This document shows positions 16,813 to 26,341 of a DNA stretch of 57,127 bases, in pieces; position 1 is the stretch's first letter, and every line of letters begins with the position of its first letter. Origin of the DNA: an uncultured Myxococcales bacterium. Its GTDB lineage: Bacteria > Myxococcota_A > UBA9042. The stretch lies in contig CAIYWC010000066.1 in assembly GCA_903929795.1 (NCBI GenBank), positions 1 through 57,127 of the forward strand, in the 5' to 3' direction. Below the pieces are notes generated by a model that made no database searches, was not told the DNA's origin, and was given only the letters and a program-made list of their open reading frames with translations. The translations under genes and the position numbers were made by a program.

Positions 16813-17775
16813 ATGAACTCGCATTTGAACAAGACGACCATCGCGTTCGCGCTGCTGGCGTGCTCGCTGTTGCTAAACGGGGTGCTGCTGGCGACGCGGT
16901 CGTCCGAGAAGACCGCCGACGTGAAAAAGCCCGCGGCGACCAAGCCGGCGGTGGCCAAGGTGGAGCCGGTCAAGCCCATGGAGCTGCCGGCAGGCGAGTG
17001 GAAAGTTGTGAAGGCGGCGATGAAAAACACGCCGTCGCAGTCCTTCATCGAGGCGATCGGCGACGAGGGCGACGGCCTGAGCCAGGCGTACGCGCGGCTG
17101 TTCGTGTGGGACGCGAATCTGCGGACCGACCTGTCCAACGGCGACGCGCTGGCGGTGGTGTACCAGCTGACCGAGGAAGGCAAGCCGGACATCGCGGTGG
17201 CGACGCTGACGGCGAAGAAAAAGGCCAAGACTTTCAGGGCGTACCAGTGGCAGGCGCCCGGCGACGCGTTCACGAGCTTTTGGAATGAGAACGGCACCGA
17301 GGTGCCGCTGACGCTCAAGAACGGGCCGCTCAAGAAATACCAGCAGATCACCTCGCTGCTGAAGGACCGGCCGACACACAAGGGCATGGACTTCAAAACG
17401 CCTGTTGGAACGGAGGTTTACAGCCCGTTTGCCGCGACGGTGCTGCGGACGAACTGGAACTGGAGCGCGAACGGCAACTGCGTGGAAGTGCAGTACCCTG
17501 ACGGCACGCTGGCGAAATTCCTGCATCTGTCCGAGAACCGCGTGAAAGAAGGCCAAAAAGTCGAGGCTGGGCAAGTCATCGCGCTGACAGGCAATACGGG
17601 CCACTCGACGGCGCCGCACTTGCACTACCAGCTGAACCAAGGCGAAAAGGTCGTGGATCCGCTGGATTACCACGGAACCGAGCGACGCCAGCTGGATGAG
17701 GCCGGTCTGGCGCAGTTCAAGCCGGTGATGCAGAAGATGGACGCGCTGCTGGCGGATCAGGCCGCGGCGCTGTAG
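16813..17775 (+). CDS. M23-family peptidoglycan endopeptidase
   Basis: 320 residues. The ATG at 16813 was chosen over GTG 16807 because GGAGG (16801-16805) is then 7 nt away. An N-terminal hydrophobic segment (about 9-28) anchors or exports it; LLAC at 14-17 could be a lipobox. A Lys/Pro/Ala linker and a strand-rich middle domain (about 60-180) follow. The C-terminal LytM/M23 domain keeps the zinc ligands: HKGMD (His189, Asp193) and HLH (His269-His271), plus His238. It cleaves peptide cross-links of the cell wall in the periplasm. It appears to be transcribed alone. Confidence 0.9.
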   Translation: MNSHLNKTTIAFALLACSLLLNGVLLATRSSEKTADVKKPAATKPAVAKVEPVKPMELPAGEWKVVKAAMKNTPSQSFIEAIGDEGDGLSQAYARLFVWDANLRTDLSNGDALAVVYQLTEEGKPDIAVATLTAKKKAKTFRAYQWQAPGDAFTSFWNENGTEVPLTLKNGPLKKYQQITSLLKDRPTHKGMDFKTPVGTEVYSPFAATVLRTNWNWSANGNCVEVQYPDGTLAKFLHLSENRVKEGQKVEAGQVIALTGNTGHSTAPHLHYQLNQGEKVVDPLDYHGTERRQLDEAGLAQFKPVMQKMDALLADQAAAL

Positions 17776-17842
17776 CCCAAGCCGGCTGCGTCCTGGGGCC
17801 ACCCCGGATTTCCGCCTGGGCCACCCGTCGCGCTCGGCGCCC

Positions 17843-17871
17843 TTGACCCGTCCTGCCACGCGGCGCACCAT
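17843..17871 (+). promoter_or_regulatory. Putative promoter of the GT-C gene at 17950
   Basis: TTGACC at 17843-17848, a 17-bp spacer, then CACCAT at 17866-17871. The same TTGACC with a CCAT-ended -10 occurs before the thioesterase gene. Confidence 0.35.
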
Positions 17872-17949
17872 CCGCAGTCGCGTGAACCGAAATCCCGTCA
17901 CAACCCGCCACCGCCGCACCGCCCGCCGCAGCTTGCGCCGGAGCGCACC

Positions 17950-19479
17950 ATGACGCGTCGGATCGCGGGGCTGCTGGTGCTCTGGGCGGCGTTCGCACTG
18001 CTCGTGTGGACGCTGTGCGTGCCGCAGACGCCGGTTGACGACGCCTACATTACGTTTCGCTACGTGCGCCATCTGGCCGCGGGCCAAGGGCTCGTGTTCA
18101 ACCCGGGCGAGGCGCCGCTGGAGGGCTATTCCAGCCTGCTGTGGGTGCTGCTGCTGGCGCCGCTGGAGCGCGTTGGCGCGGACGTGGCGTTCGCGGCCCA
18201 GCTGCTGGGCCTGGCGCTGGGCATGGCGGCGCTGGCGGCAGTGGCGCTGGGGGAGCGCGCGGGCAAGCCGCGCTGGCTGGGCGCGGCGGGGCTGATCGCG
18301 TGCCTGCCGTGGCTGTACCACACCGTCAACGGTTTGGAGACCGGACTGGTGGCGTGCCTGCTGGCGGTGCTGACGTGCGTCGCGCCGGATACGCGCTCCA
18401 AGCGGCGCCTGCTGTTTTCCGTCGCGCTGCTGCTGCCGTTGGCGCGGCCTGAAGGGCTGCTGGCGGTGCTGGCCTGGGGCGTGGCGACGCAGCTGGCGGC
18501 CCGGCGCTGGCAGCGGGACGCGCTGTTCCAGGCGGTGCTGGCGCTGGGGTCATTTGGCGCGCAGCTGGCGTTTCGGCTCGCGTACCATCACGCGTGGATC
18601 GCCAACTCGGCGCGCGCCAAGATGATGCCGCCGCTTGTCGCGCTGCCGCCCGGGCTGCTGGATCTCGGGCGTTTTGCCCTGGTGTCGAGCGGCCTTGGCT
18701 TGGCGCTGCTGCTTGTGCTCTGGCTCGCGACGCGCACGCCGGCCACGCGCGTGGACGAGCGGGCGCGCGCGCGTGTGGTGTTCCTTGCGCTGTTTGGCCC
18801 GCTATTGGCGACCAGCGGCGGGGACAGCTTTCCGCTTTGGCGTTTCTACGTGCCGCTGGCGCCGGTGCTGTTGACGGCCGCGGACGATGGCCTGCGCGCC
18901 GCGCTGGACCCGCGCCCGTGGCCGGAGCGGACCAAGCGGCTGGCGCATGTGCTGACGGGCGTTGTGTTCGTGTCGCTGCTGATGGCGCCGTGGCGCGTGC
19001 TGCTGCCGATGGTTGCGCTGGAAGGCCAGTGGGTGCAGCGTTGGGCGGCGATCGGCACGCAGCTGGGACGCGTGCTACCGCCGGAGACCTGCATTGCGCT
19101 GGCTCCGGCGGGCGTGCTGCCCTACCGCTCGCATTTCCAGGCCATCGATCTGCTGGGCCTGAACGACGCGCACATCGCGCACCGGACGGCGGACACGAGC
19201 TACGTGTACCCGGGCCACCAGCGCCACGACGGCGCGTACGTGCTGGCGCGCCGGCCGGACTTGATCTTTCTCGCCAACGGCCCGCTGGTGGCGGACGCGG
19301 CGACGCCGTTTCCATGGCAGGAAGTGCGGGTGTACGAGCAAGACATCACGCGCAACCCATTGTTTCACAAAGATTATCTGCTGATCGCGGTGCCGCTGAC
19401 CAACGGGCTATTCCTGCAGCTCTTTGCCCGCGCGGATTTTGCCGTCGCGCACGGCTGGCCGGGCGTGCCGCCGCCCTGA
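17950..19479 (+). CDS. GT-C-type membrane glycosyltransferase, AftB-like motif
   Basis: 509 residues with about 9-10 membrane segments. The first periplasmic loop has VDDAYITFRYVRHLAAG followed by GLVFNPGE and LEGYSSLLW, a diagnostic pattern of GT-C enzymes related to the arabinofuranosyltransferase AftB and many bacterial homologues. The acidic pair Asp-Asp in that loop is the expected catalytic site. A globular C-terminal domain of about 130 residues follows the last membrane segment. Predicted to move a polyprenyl-phosphate-linked sugar onto a periplasmic acceptor; the sugar is not known. Convergent with the methyltransferase, 4 nt apart. Confidence 0.85.
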   Translation: MTRRIAGLLVLWAAFALLVWTLCVPQTPVDDAYITFRYVRHLAAGQGLVFNPGEAPLEGYSSLLWVLLLAPLERVGADVAFAAQLLGLALGMAALAAVALGERAGKPRWLGAAGLIACLPWLYHTVNGLETGLVACLLAVLTCVAPDTRSKRRLLFSVALLLPLARPEGLLAVLAWGVATQLAARRWQRDALFQAVLALGSFGAQLAFRLAYHHAWIANSARAKMMPPLVALPPGLLDLGRFALVSSGLGLALLLVLWLATRTPATRVDERARARVVFLALFGPLLATSGGDSFPLWRFYVPLAPVLLTAADDGLRAALDPRPWPERTKRLAHVLTGVVFVSLLMAPWRVLLPMVALEGQWVQRWAAIGTQLGRVLPPETCIALAPAGVLPYRSHFQAIDLLGLNDAHIAHRTADTSYVYPGHQRHDGAYVLARRPDLIFLANGPLVADAATPFPWQEVRVYEQDITRNPLFHKDYLLIAVPLTNGLFLQLFARADFAVAHGWPGVPPP

Positions 19480-19483
19480 CCCG

Positions 19484-20473
19484 CTAGCGCCACGCGCGTA
19501 CGACCGCGTACGCCGGCCCGTGCGCAGATGCGTGCACATGGCGCGCGCCCGCGAGGTGCGCCAACAGCGCGAATTCAGCCGGTAAAAACCCCCGACGCAC
19601 CGACTGCATCGCATCGATCATCAGCGGCGGCGCTGGGGTCGACAGGTTGGTCCCCACGGACGCCGCCAGCATCGCGCCCGCGCTCCGCAGCACGTCGATG
19701 ACCAGCACGCCGCGCGTCGCCGCCCGCAGCCCCTGATGCAGCAGCCGCGCGATAAGCTCCGGCGGCATGTGGTGGGTCGCCTGCGTGCACACGATCAGGT
19801 CCACTTGCCCGGCGAGCTGCGCCAGCTGCGTCGCGTCGCGCTGCACCACCGCCAGCGGCACGCCATCCGGCGCCGACAGCGCCACCGCGCGTTGACCCAA
19901 TGCCACGTAATCACTTGAGTAATCGCTTGCCGTCAGCTGCAGATCCGGCCGCGGGCTGTGCTGCGCGACCCAGAGCAGAAAACCCGCACCGCCCGCCGCG
20001 ACGTCCTCAATTCGCGCGTCCGGTAGGTCCGCCACGGCGTCCAGCAGCAGCGCCTGCCAGCGCGCGTAATTGCCCAGATCCAGGTTGAATTGATCCAGCC
20101 AGCGCATCTCCGCAGCGTGCAGCCAGGCCGGCGCCCAGGCAGCATCCATGATCTCGGGTCGCGTGGAGCGCAACAGTCGGTCCGCCAGTTCAATCGCGCG
20201 CAGGCCAGGCTTGTTCGCACACGCCAGGTCGCGCAGTTGGGTCTGCAAGCGGCGCAGCAGCTTGGCCAGGGTCGGCAGGTCAGCGCGGTCGGGCGCGTGC
20301 GCCGCCGTGTCCAGCAGGTCCGCGACGCGCTCAACCGCATCCGGTTCCTGGGCCAGCAGCGTCGGCAGGGCAGCCTGCAGCGCGGCGTCCAGGCGAAGCG
20401 CGAGCGGCGCGGTCGACTGCGCGGCGATGCGGCCGGCCAGCGGGGTCATGAGCGCGGAGTGAAACGTCGACAT
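19484..20473 (-). CDS. Class I SAM-dependent methyltransferase
   Basis: 329 residues from ATG 20473, with GAGG 5 nt upstream; TATCCT (minus strand, 20515-20510) is a possible -10. The N-terminal 150 residues are helical. Motif I is IEDVAAGGAGF (155-165), with an acidic residue at Asp184 ending the next strand and VDLIVCTQATHHM as the motif IV region. It lacks a signal peptide. Substrate is not evident; the VCTQATHHM active-site segment is common in small-molecule methyltransferases. Divergent from the OprB-type porin. Confidence 0.82.
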   Translation of the reverse strand: MSTFHSALMTPLAGRIAAQSTAPLALRLDAALQAALPTLLAQEPDAVERVADLLDTAAHAPDRADLPTLAKLLRRLQTQLRDLACANKPGLRAIELADRLLRSTRPEIMDAAWAPAWLHAAEMRWLDQFNLDLGNYARWQALLLDAVADLPDARIEDVAAGGAGFLLWVAQHSPRPDLQLTASDYSSDYVALGQRAVALSAPDGVPLAVVQRDATQLAQLAGQVDLIVCTQATHHMPPELIARLLHQGLRAATRGVLVIDVLRSAGAMLAASVGTNLSTPAPPLMIDAMQSVRRGFLPAEFALLAHLAGARHVHASAHGPAYAVVRAWR

Positions 20474-20653
20474 CGGAGCCTCGGTGGGCGGCGGGCGCGC
20501 CGGTAGCGTAGGATAGCGCGGTTGCTGCACGCGCAACACCCGGCGGTGTTTCACCTTGACACCCCCGAAAGCGGGGCGCAGGCTCCGCGCGCCTGCCATT
20601 CGCGAGTCGATCTCCCGGATGCGACACCTGCCCTCCAGCCTGGCTTGGCCCGA

Positions 20654-22132
20654 ATGACCGCTCGCATCGCCTACAACCTGGCGCGCCACGCCGCTTGGCT
20701 GCTGCCGGTGTGGCTGTGCCTCGCGTCGGCATCGGCATTCGCGCAGGTCGGGATGGCGGCGCCGCGCGCGGACGAGCAATTCGACTTCATGAACCTGCTG
20801 GACCAGCACGGTCTGCACGAGATGGATGACGAGCGCTGGAACGCCTACGGCCAGTTCACCTACGCATCGGTGTGGAAAGCGCCGTTCGCCGCAAAATACA
20901 CGAACCTGAACGGCAGCAACAATTCGCTGTCGCCCGACGCGGAGCGCAGCTATGCGGGCACGCTGACCGCGTTTTTGGGCGTGAGGCTGTGGCACGGCGC
21001 GGAAGCGTACTTCGTGCCGGAAGTCATCTCCGAGCGCGCGCTGTCCAACCTGCGTGGACTCGGCGGCGCGGTGCAGATTTGGGAGCTGCAAAAGACGGGC
21101 ACCGAGACGCCGCAGATCTACCGGTCGCGCGCTTACATCAAGCAAATCTTCAACTTGGGCGGCGAACGCAGCCAGCTGACCTCGGATCCGATGCAGATCG
21201 GCCGCATCGTCGATGCCCGGCGCATCGTGCTGGTGGTCGGCAATTTCAGCGTCCTGGATTTCATGGACAAAAATACGTTTGCCGGCGACCTCCGGCGGCA
21301 GTTCTTCAACATGGCCTTCATGACCCACACGGCGTACGATTTTGCCTCCGACGCACGCGGCTATTCCTGGGGCGGTCTGGCGGAATTCTACTGGGATGAC
21401 TGGACGTTGCGGTTCGCGCGCATGGCGCCGCCGGATCACCCGAACCAGCTGGAGCTGGACCTGCGCCTCGGCACCTACTACGGCGACCAGGTCGAGCTGG
21501 AGCACCGCCACCAGCTATGGGGCAAGGACGGCGTCGTCCGGCTGCTGGCGTATCATAACCACCTGATTACCGGGCGTTTTGATGACGCCGTCGCGGCGAT
21601 CCAGGCGGATCCCACCAAGAACGCCGCGGCCTGCACAAGCTTCAACTATGGCTCGGCCAACGCCGGGGCGCCGGACCTGTGCTGGGCGCGCAAGCCCGAC
21701 GACAAGTACGGCATCGGCATCAACATCGAACAGCACCTCACCGACGACATTGGGCTTTTTCTCCGCGGCATGGTCTCCGATGGCCAAACTGAGGTCTACG
21801 CCTACACGTCGACCGACCGCTCGCTGTCGTTTGGCATGCTCGCCGGCGGCACGCTCTGGCACCGCAGCAACGACACGTTCGGCGTCGGCGGCAACTTCGG
21901 CTGGATCTCCGACGCGCACGCGAATTACCTGCGGCTGGGCGGCGTCGACGGCTTCATCGGCGACGGCAGCCTGCAAAAGGCCAGCGAAGAGCTGTTTGAG
22001 GTCTTCTACAGCTATGGCCTGCTCAGCGACGTCTGGCTGTCGGTCGACTACCAGCTGATCGTCAACCCGGCGTTCAACGCTGACCGCGGACCGGTGAATC
22101 TCTTTGGCTTGAGGGGACATGCGGAGTTTTGA
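20654..22132 (+). CDS. OprB-family carbohydrate porin-like outer-membrane protein
   Basis: 492 residues from ATG 20654. A signal peptide ends at SAFAQ (about residue 33). The mature part carries the OprB signature: a WNAYGQFTYASVWKAPFAA start, then SLSPDAERSYAGTLTAFLGVRLWHGAEAYFVPE, FNLGGE, RIVLVVGNFSVLDFMDKN and YSWGGLAEFYWDDWTLRFARMAPP. It ends in a terminal Phe suited to Bam recognition. A 16-18-strand barrel for sugar uptake is expected. A short region with two Cys (near 325-350) may form an extracellular loop disulphide. The next gene starts just inside its 3' end. Confidence 0.85.
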   Translation: MTARIAYNLARHAAWLLPVWLCLASASAFAQVGMAAPRADEQFDFMNLLDQHGLHEMDDERWNAYGQFTYASVWKAPFAAKYTNLNGSNNSLSPDAERSYAGTLTAFLGVRLWHGAEAYFVPEVISERALSNLRGLGGAVQIWELQKTGTETPQIYRSRAYIKQIFNLGGERSQLTSDPMQIGRIVDARRIVLVVGNFSVLDFMDKNTFAGDLRRQFFNMAFMTHTAYDFASDARGYSWGGLAEFYWDDWTLRFARMAPPDHPNQLELDLRLGTYYGDQVELEHRHQLWGKDGVVRLLAYHNHLITGRFDDAVAAIQADPTKNAAACTSFNYGSANAGAPDLCWARKPDDKYGIGINIEQHLTDDIGLFLRGMVSDGQTEVYAYTSTDRSLSFGMLAGGTLWHRSNDTFGVGGNFGWISDAHANYLRLGGVDGFIGDGSLQKASEELFEVFYSYGLLSDVWLSVDYQLIVNPAFNADRGPVNLFGLRGHAEF

Positions 22133-23000
22133 CGCCATGCGCACAGTCTGCCTCAGCGCGCTGCTTTGCTGCGTCGCGTGGCCGGTTTTTGGCCAGCAAG
22201 GCCAGTTGGTGCAGCGTTTGGACGCCGCCCCCGCGGGCGCCATCTGGCTGACCCAGGACAGCTTGAACCTCTCCGGCGGCCTCGGCGGCGCGTTCGCGCT
22301 GACCAGCGGCTACGCCCGCAATCCGCTGGTGGTCGGCGGCGCGCCCGTCATCACCGACCTCGCCACCGCCAACATTGGCTTGGCCGTCACGTACAGCCGC
22401 TACCGCTTGGCTTTTGACCTCGCCAGCCCGCTCTACGTCCGCGGCAATGGGACGCCCAGCCTCGACATCGCCTCGCACCCGGACACGATCACGGACGTGC
22501 GCATCGGCGCGGACGCGCGCGTGTGGGGCGACGTCGGCGGGCCGATCCGCCTGGGCCTCAGCGCGCAACTCTTTGTACCGTCAGCCGATCGCACGGATTA
22601 CATGTCGGATGGCACCTACCGCGCGAAATTCTGGTTGAAGGCCGCGGGCGACGTCAGCCGGTTCAGCTACGCGGCCAGCGCGGGCTACCACGTGCGGCCG
22701 CTGCTGGGCAACGAGCTGAACTACGGCGCGGCGGCGGGCTGGCGGTTCGCGCTCGGCGACGCGCTGACATCGCTTGTGATCGGCCCGGAGGCGTTTGGCG
22801 CGCTCGGTCCGCAGGCGCAGCAGATGTGGGAAGCGCTCCTGACCGGCCGCGTGGACCTGCTGAGCGGCGACGGTCACGCGCTGCGGTTCAAGCTGGGCGC
22901 CGGCGTCGGTCAGCGCGATCTGGCGGGCGCGGCGCAGTGGCGTGTGGTGGCGGCCGTAGAAGTCGTCGGTCTGGCGACCGCGGCGACCGGCAGCGATTAG
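22119..23000 (+). CDS. Small outer-membrane beta-barrel protein
   Basis: 293 residues from ATG 22119, which overlaps the porin gene by 14 nt and has GAGG 4 nt upstream; ATG 22137 is an alternative that avoids overlap. A signal peptide ends near PVFGQQG. The rest is strand-rich (GGAFALTSGYARNPLVVGG, RIGADARVWGDVG, FKLGAGVGQRD) and resembles the N-terminal half of myxobacterial OmpA-family barrels, but no OmpA peptidoglycan-binding domain follows. Probably an 8-14-strand barrel, coupled to the porin. Function unknown. Confidence 0.7.
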   Translation: MRSFDAMRTVCLSALLCCVAWPVFGQQGQLVQRLDAAPAGAIWLTQDSLNLSGGLGGAFALTSGYARNPLVVGGAPVITDLATANIGLAVTYSRYRLAFDLASPLYVRGNGTPSLDIASHPDTITDVRIGADARVWGDVGGPIRLGLSAQLFVPSADRTDYMSDGTYRAKFWLKAAGDVSRFSYAASAGYHVRPLLGNELNYGAAAGWRFALGDALTSLVIGPEAFGALGPQAQQMWEALLTGRVDLLSGDGHALRFKLGAGVGQRDLAGAAQWRVVAAVEVVGLATAATGSD

Positions 23001-23001
23001 C

Positions 23002-24525
23002 TCACCAATCGGTCTCTGCGTAATCCTTGAGGAATTTTCCCCAAACGTGATGGCCAGTGCGCATTCCGCTGAGAATGGGATCCACAATCCGCGCGCCGCC
23101 ATCGACAATATCCAACGGCGGGTGAAAATGCTGCTCCACGCTCTTTTTGGCCGCGATGTGCGCCGGGTCCTCGTCGTTGATCCAGCCGGTATCCACTGAA
23201 TTCATGTGGATTCCATCCGCGTGGTAGTCCGCCGCTGACGTGCGCGTCATCATGTTCAGCGCCGCTTTCGCCATGTTGGTATGCGGGTGGCGCGTGGTCT
23301 TCAGCTTGCGGTAAAACTGGCCTTCCATCGCGGAAACATTGACGATGTGCTTATCGCGCTCCGGCGTCGCAAGCATCAGCGGCTTCAGCCGCGCATTCAA
23401 CACAAACGGCGCCACCGCGTTGATGAGCTGGGTCTCCAGCAGCTCCACGGAAGAGACTTCATCCAACTGAAGCCGCCAGGAATTGCGGTCGCGCAAGTCC
23501 ACCTGCTGCAGGTCCTGATCCAGCTGGCCTTGCGGAAATAGGTGGTGCTGTGGCGCGCTTTCTCCAGGCAACAGCGGGGCTTGCGAGAGCTCCGCGGCGT
23601 GGGTCAGCCCAGGCGTCTGTGGCCGCCCGAGCAGCGCTTGCGGGTTCGCATCCGGCAACAGGTGATACCCACGCAACCCCTCGTAATTGCCCAGCAATTT
23701 CTGCACTTCGGGCGGCAACTGCGCCAGCTCGGTCGTCTCCAACTCCATCATGTGGCGGTAGAATTCCGGCGGACGACGCACGGTCTGGCACGCGTTATTC
23801 ACAATGAAATCCAAGCGGTTGCGCGTCGTCATCAGGTGGTGACAAAACGCCTCGACGCTCGGCGTATGGCGCAGATCCAGGCCGAAAATCTCCAGGCGGT
23901 GGCCCCACGCAGCAAAATCTGCCTCCTGAGAATAACGGACGGCAGAATCCCGCGGAAACCGAGTTGTAACAATGAGTTCCGCGCCCGCACGCAGCAGCTT
24001 GATGCCCGCTTGGTAGCCGATCTTGACCCGCCCGCCGGTCAAGAGCGCGACCCGACCGCGCAAGTCCGCAGTCTCCGTGCGTTTTTGAAAATTGAACTCC
24101 GCGCACGGCGGGCACAGCTGGTCGTAAAATGGATGAATTTGCGTATATTTTTGCTTACAGACGTAACAGTGCTGCAAGTCGCGGGTCGACGGCTGCTCCG
24201 CGTCGTCGATGTCGTCCTCCGGCGGCGTTTGCGGTGGGAACACGTTGGGCGTCATGAACACCGGCTTGGCCCGCAGCACGCGGATCCCCGCCTCCGCGCG
24301 CAGGCCCTGGTCCGCCTGCACGCGCTCGGTCTTGCGCAGGCGCGCGCGGTTTTTGGACTCGACGCGCCGCTGGTCGAGATCCGGGCAAAATACGTCGCCC
24401 GCGGCGTTGGTCAGCCGGGCGCGCTCGTGCGGCGTCAGGTCGCGCATCAGGTCGCGGTTGCGCGCCAACTCTTCCAAAAGCTTAGTCGCTGCGCGGAGTT
24501 GATCGACAATCGATTCTTTGGACAT
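23002..24525 (-). CDS. SDR-family oxidoreductase with zinc ribbon and altered active site
   Basis: 507 residues, twice the usual SDR length. An N-terminal helical region (1-115) precedes a CYVC...CPPC zinc ribbon (Cys120, 123, 138, 141). The Rossmann part starts RVALLTGGRVKIGYQAG (158-174), where TGGRxKIG replaces the usual TGxxxGIG. A VNNACQT segment follows, then an insertion of about 100 residues. The active site keeps Ser398 and Lys420, but the Tyr of YxxxK is Thr416, so classic SDR catalysis is doubtful. It begins 3 nt after the PNGase-like gene stop, so the two are cotranscribed. An oxidoreductase, or a binding protein built on an SDR fold. Confidence 0.8.
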   Translation of the reverse strand: MSKESIVDQLRAATKLLEELARNRDLMRDLTPHERARLTNAAGDVFCPDLDQRRVESKNRARLRKTERVQADQGLRAEAGIRVLRAKPVFMTPNVFPPQTPPEDDIDDAEQPSTRDLQHCYVCKQKYTQIHPFYDQLCPPCAEFNFQKRTETADLRGRVALLTGGRVKIGYQAGIKLLRAGAELIVTTRFPRDSAVRYSQEADFAAWGHRLEIFGLDLRHTPSVEAFCHHLMTTRNRLDFIVNNACQTVRRPPEFYRHMMELETTELAQLPPEVQKLLGNYEGLRGYHLLPDANPQALLGRPQTPGLTHAAELSQAPLLPGESAPQHHLFPQGQLDQDLQQVDLRDRNSWRLQLDEVSSVELLETQLINAVAPFVLNARLKPLMLATPERDKHIVNVSAMEGQFYRKLKTTRHPHTNMAKAALNMMTRTSAADYHADGIHMNSVDTGWINDEDPAHIAAKKSVEQHFHPPLDIVDGGARIVDPILSGMRTGHHVWGKFLKDYAETDW

Positions 24526-24528
24526 GGG

Positions 24529-26265
24529 CTATTGGTACACCACGAGCCAAACGGCCCCGTCAATATTGGCCGTGCTGCTCGTCCCCGGCGTGGGATCGGG
24601 CGGAGACTTGCCGGCGAACTGGCCGTGGTAGGTCAAAGACGCCGTCGTCGTCGTGATCGCGCCGGCCAAATCCGCAACCCAGGGGTCCACTTGCATCCCC
24701 GGGCACCAGCCGCCGCGGCCGTACCACCACGTGCCGCCCTGGTTCGGCGTCATGCCTTTGCTCATGTTTGGCATGCACTTGTTGGACGAACCCGCCTCCG
24801 GGTGGAGCTTCTTGAACGTCATCCCGCCCACCGAAAACACGTGCTGGTGGTTGCAGAATTCCGCGCAGCCGGTGCCGCTGTCGCCGCCATGACCGGTAAT
24901 CAGCGCCCAGAGCTCCACTTTCTTGGCGCCGGCCGGGACCGCGACATTTTGGTCCAGATGCAGCGCGTCGTACTTGCTGTCAAAATTGCCGCCGGCCCAC
25001 AGCTTGGTCACGCTGGTGGGCTGCATCCCCTTGTTGCGATTGACAAAACGCAGGGACAAGTACGTGGACGTCGGCTGCGTATTCCAGGACGGCGCGAATT
25101 CCCAGTGCAGGTGCTTCACGCCGCCCGACCGCAGGTAGACGAGCATCGGCGTCGCGTCCACCGTCCAGTGCGTCTCGCGGTGATAACTCGTGATAAACCG
25201 TGCGATTTCAATGTTGTTGCCCGCGTCATCGCGCACCGCCAGATACGCGATGTAGTCCCACGCCCCGCAGTTGCCCGGCTCCGGCTTGTCGGCGTCCGGG
25301 CAGCGCATGTCCACGTCGATTTCCAGCGTGTCGTACCCCGCCAGCTTGTCCGCTGTCGTCAGCGTCACGTCGGTGTCGGCCATCTGCGCCAGCGTTTCGC
25401 CCTGCCACGCCGTCACGACGTACGGCGTCTCGCCCACGCGCAGGTCCGCGCGCGCCGCCTCGCCGTTGTACATCAGCGCTTCGTTGGCGGCGTACGCCAG
25501 GTTCGCCTTGAACGGCCAGCTGCTCGGCGGCTGCTGCGCCGGGATCGGGCGGGTCACGTCCGCGAGCAGGCCAAAACCGCGAATTCGCTGAAACCGGTCG
25601 ATTCCAAAGCCAATTTGCCCGTGGGTGGTCAGCACGGCGTGCGGCCAATCGGTCAGTTCCTGGGCGCGCGTGGCGACGACGTGCAGGTGCGCGCGCCAAA
25701 ACGCCGCGTCCGGATCCGCCAGCGTGGCGAGGAACGCGTCGACGCGCGTCTGCATCGCGTCGATCGAAGGCTGTGCGTTGGCCGCCGACTGCAGCGACAC
25801 GAAGAAATAGTGGACGTTTTTCGGCGACGCCTTGACCAGATTGTTGAGGTCCTTGGTCCAAATCGACGTCGGGTCGACATCAGAAACCGCAATCGTATCC
25901 GGCACAAACACGTACGTCTCGCAGCCGAGCCAGTTTTGCTTCAAGCTCCAGGTCGTGCCATCGGTCATCGGCAGCGCGAAATCATCCGCCAAATCATGGC
26001 GATGCGTGCCATATGGCCCGGCGGCAAAGGGCTGCGCGCTCCAGCCGCCATCGACACAGGCAGGCGCGGGAGCGAACACGTCGGAGTCATCAGCGCCTGA
26101 ATCCAGAGATCCTTCATCCGGACCTGCCTCGGCGTCCGCGGCCACGGCAGTGACATCCGCGGGCACGTCAGGCGCGACGTCAGCCGCGGCCGTCGAATCG
26201 GCCGGCTTTGGCGAACCGCAAGCCAAGACCAGCGCACAGACGACAAGACCGGGACGAAACAACAT
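24529..26265 (-). CDS. PNGase F-like lipoprotein (peptide-N-glycosidase C-terminal domain)
   Basis: 578 residues. A lipoprotein signal ends in LVLAC (Cys16), followed by an Ala/Asp/Glu linker to about residue 70. The C-terminal half has the PNGase F hallmarks: CGAWDYIAYL, a GHGG turn with GCAEFCNHQHVFSV, and GGTWWYGRGGWCPGMQVDPW. The family removes N-linked glycans from Asn by cleaving the glycosylamine bond. The catalytic acids of the N-terminal domain cannot be pinned down without alignment. It would act on glycoproteins at the cell surface or outside. First gene of an operon with the unusual SDR; its promoter overlaps that of the divergent membrane gene. Confidence 0.82.
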   Translation of the reverse strand: MLFRPGLVVCALVLACGSPKPADSTAAADVAPDVPADVTAVAADAEAGPDEGSLDSGADDSDVFAPAPACVDGGWSAQPFAAGPYGTHRHDLADDFALPMTDGTTWSLKQNWLGCETYVFVPDTIAVSDVDPTSIWTKDLNNLVKASPKNVHYFFVSLQSAANAQPSIDAMQTRVDAFLATLADPDAAFWRAHLHVVATRAQELTDWPHAVLTTHGQIGFGIDRFQRIRGFGLLADVTRPIPAQQPPSSWPFKANLAYAANEALMYNGEAARADLRVGETPYVVTAWQGETLAQMADTDVTLTTADKLAGYDTLEIDVDMRCPDADKPEPGNCGAWDYIAYLAVRDDAGNNIEIARFITSYHRETHWTVDATPMLVYLRSGGVKHLHWEFAPSWNTQPTSTYLSLRFVNRNKGMQPTSVTKLWAGGNFDSKYDALHLDQNVAVPAGAKKVELWALITGHGGDSGTGCAEFCNHQHVFSVGGMTFKKLHPEAGSSNKCMPNMSKGMTPNQGGTWWYGRGGWCPGMQVDPWVADLAGAITTTTASLTYHGQFAGKSPPDPTPGTSSTANIDGAVWLVVYQ

Positions 26266-26341
26266 GGCAAACTCCGCAGCGACAGCGCCCGGGGGCGAAA
26301 GCGGTGAAACACGTGGCTTCGCGGCCTCACCCGGACCGCTG

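Noticed and set aside
23542..26100. Long plus-strand open frame opposite the SDR and PNGase-like genes
   Set aside because: Arg-rich shadow of two well-supported minus-strand genes.
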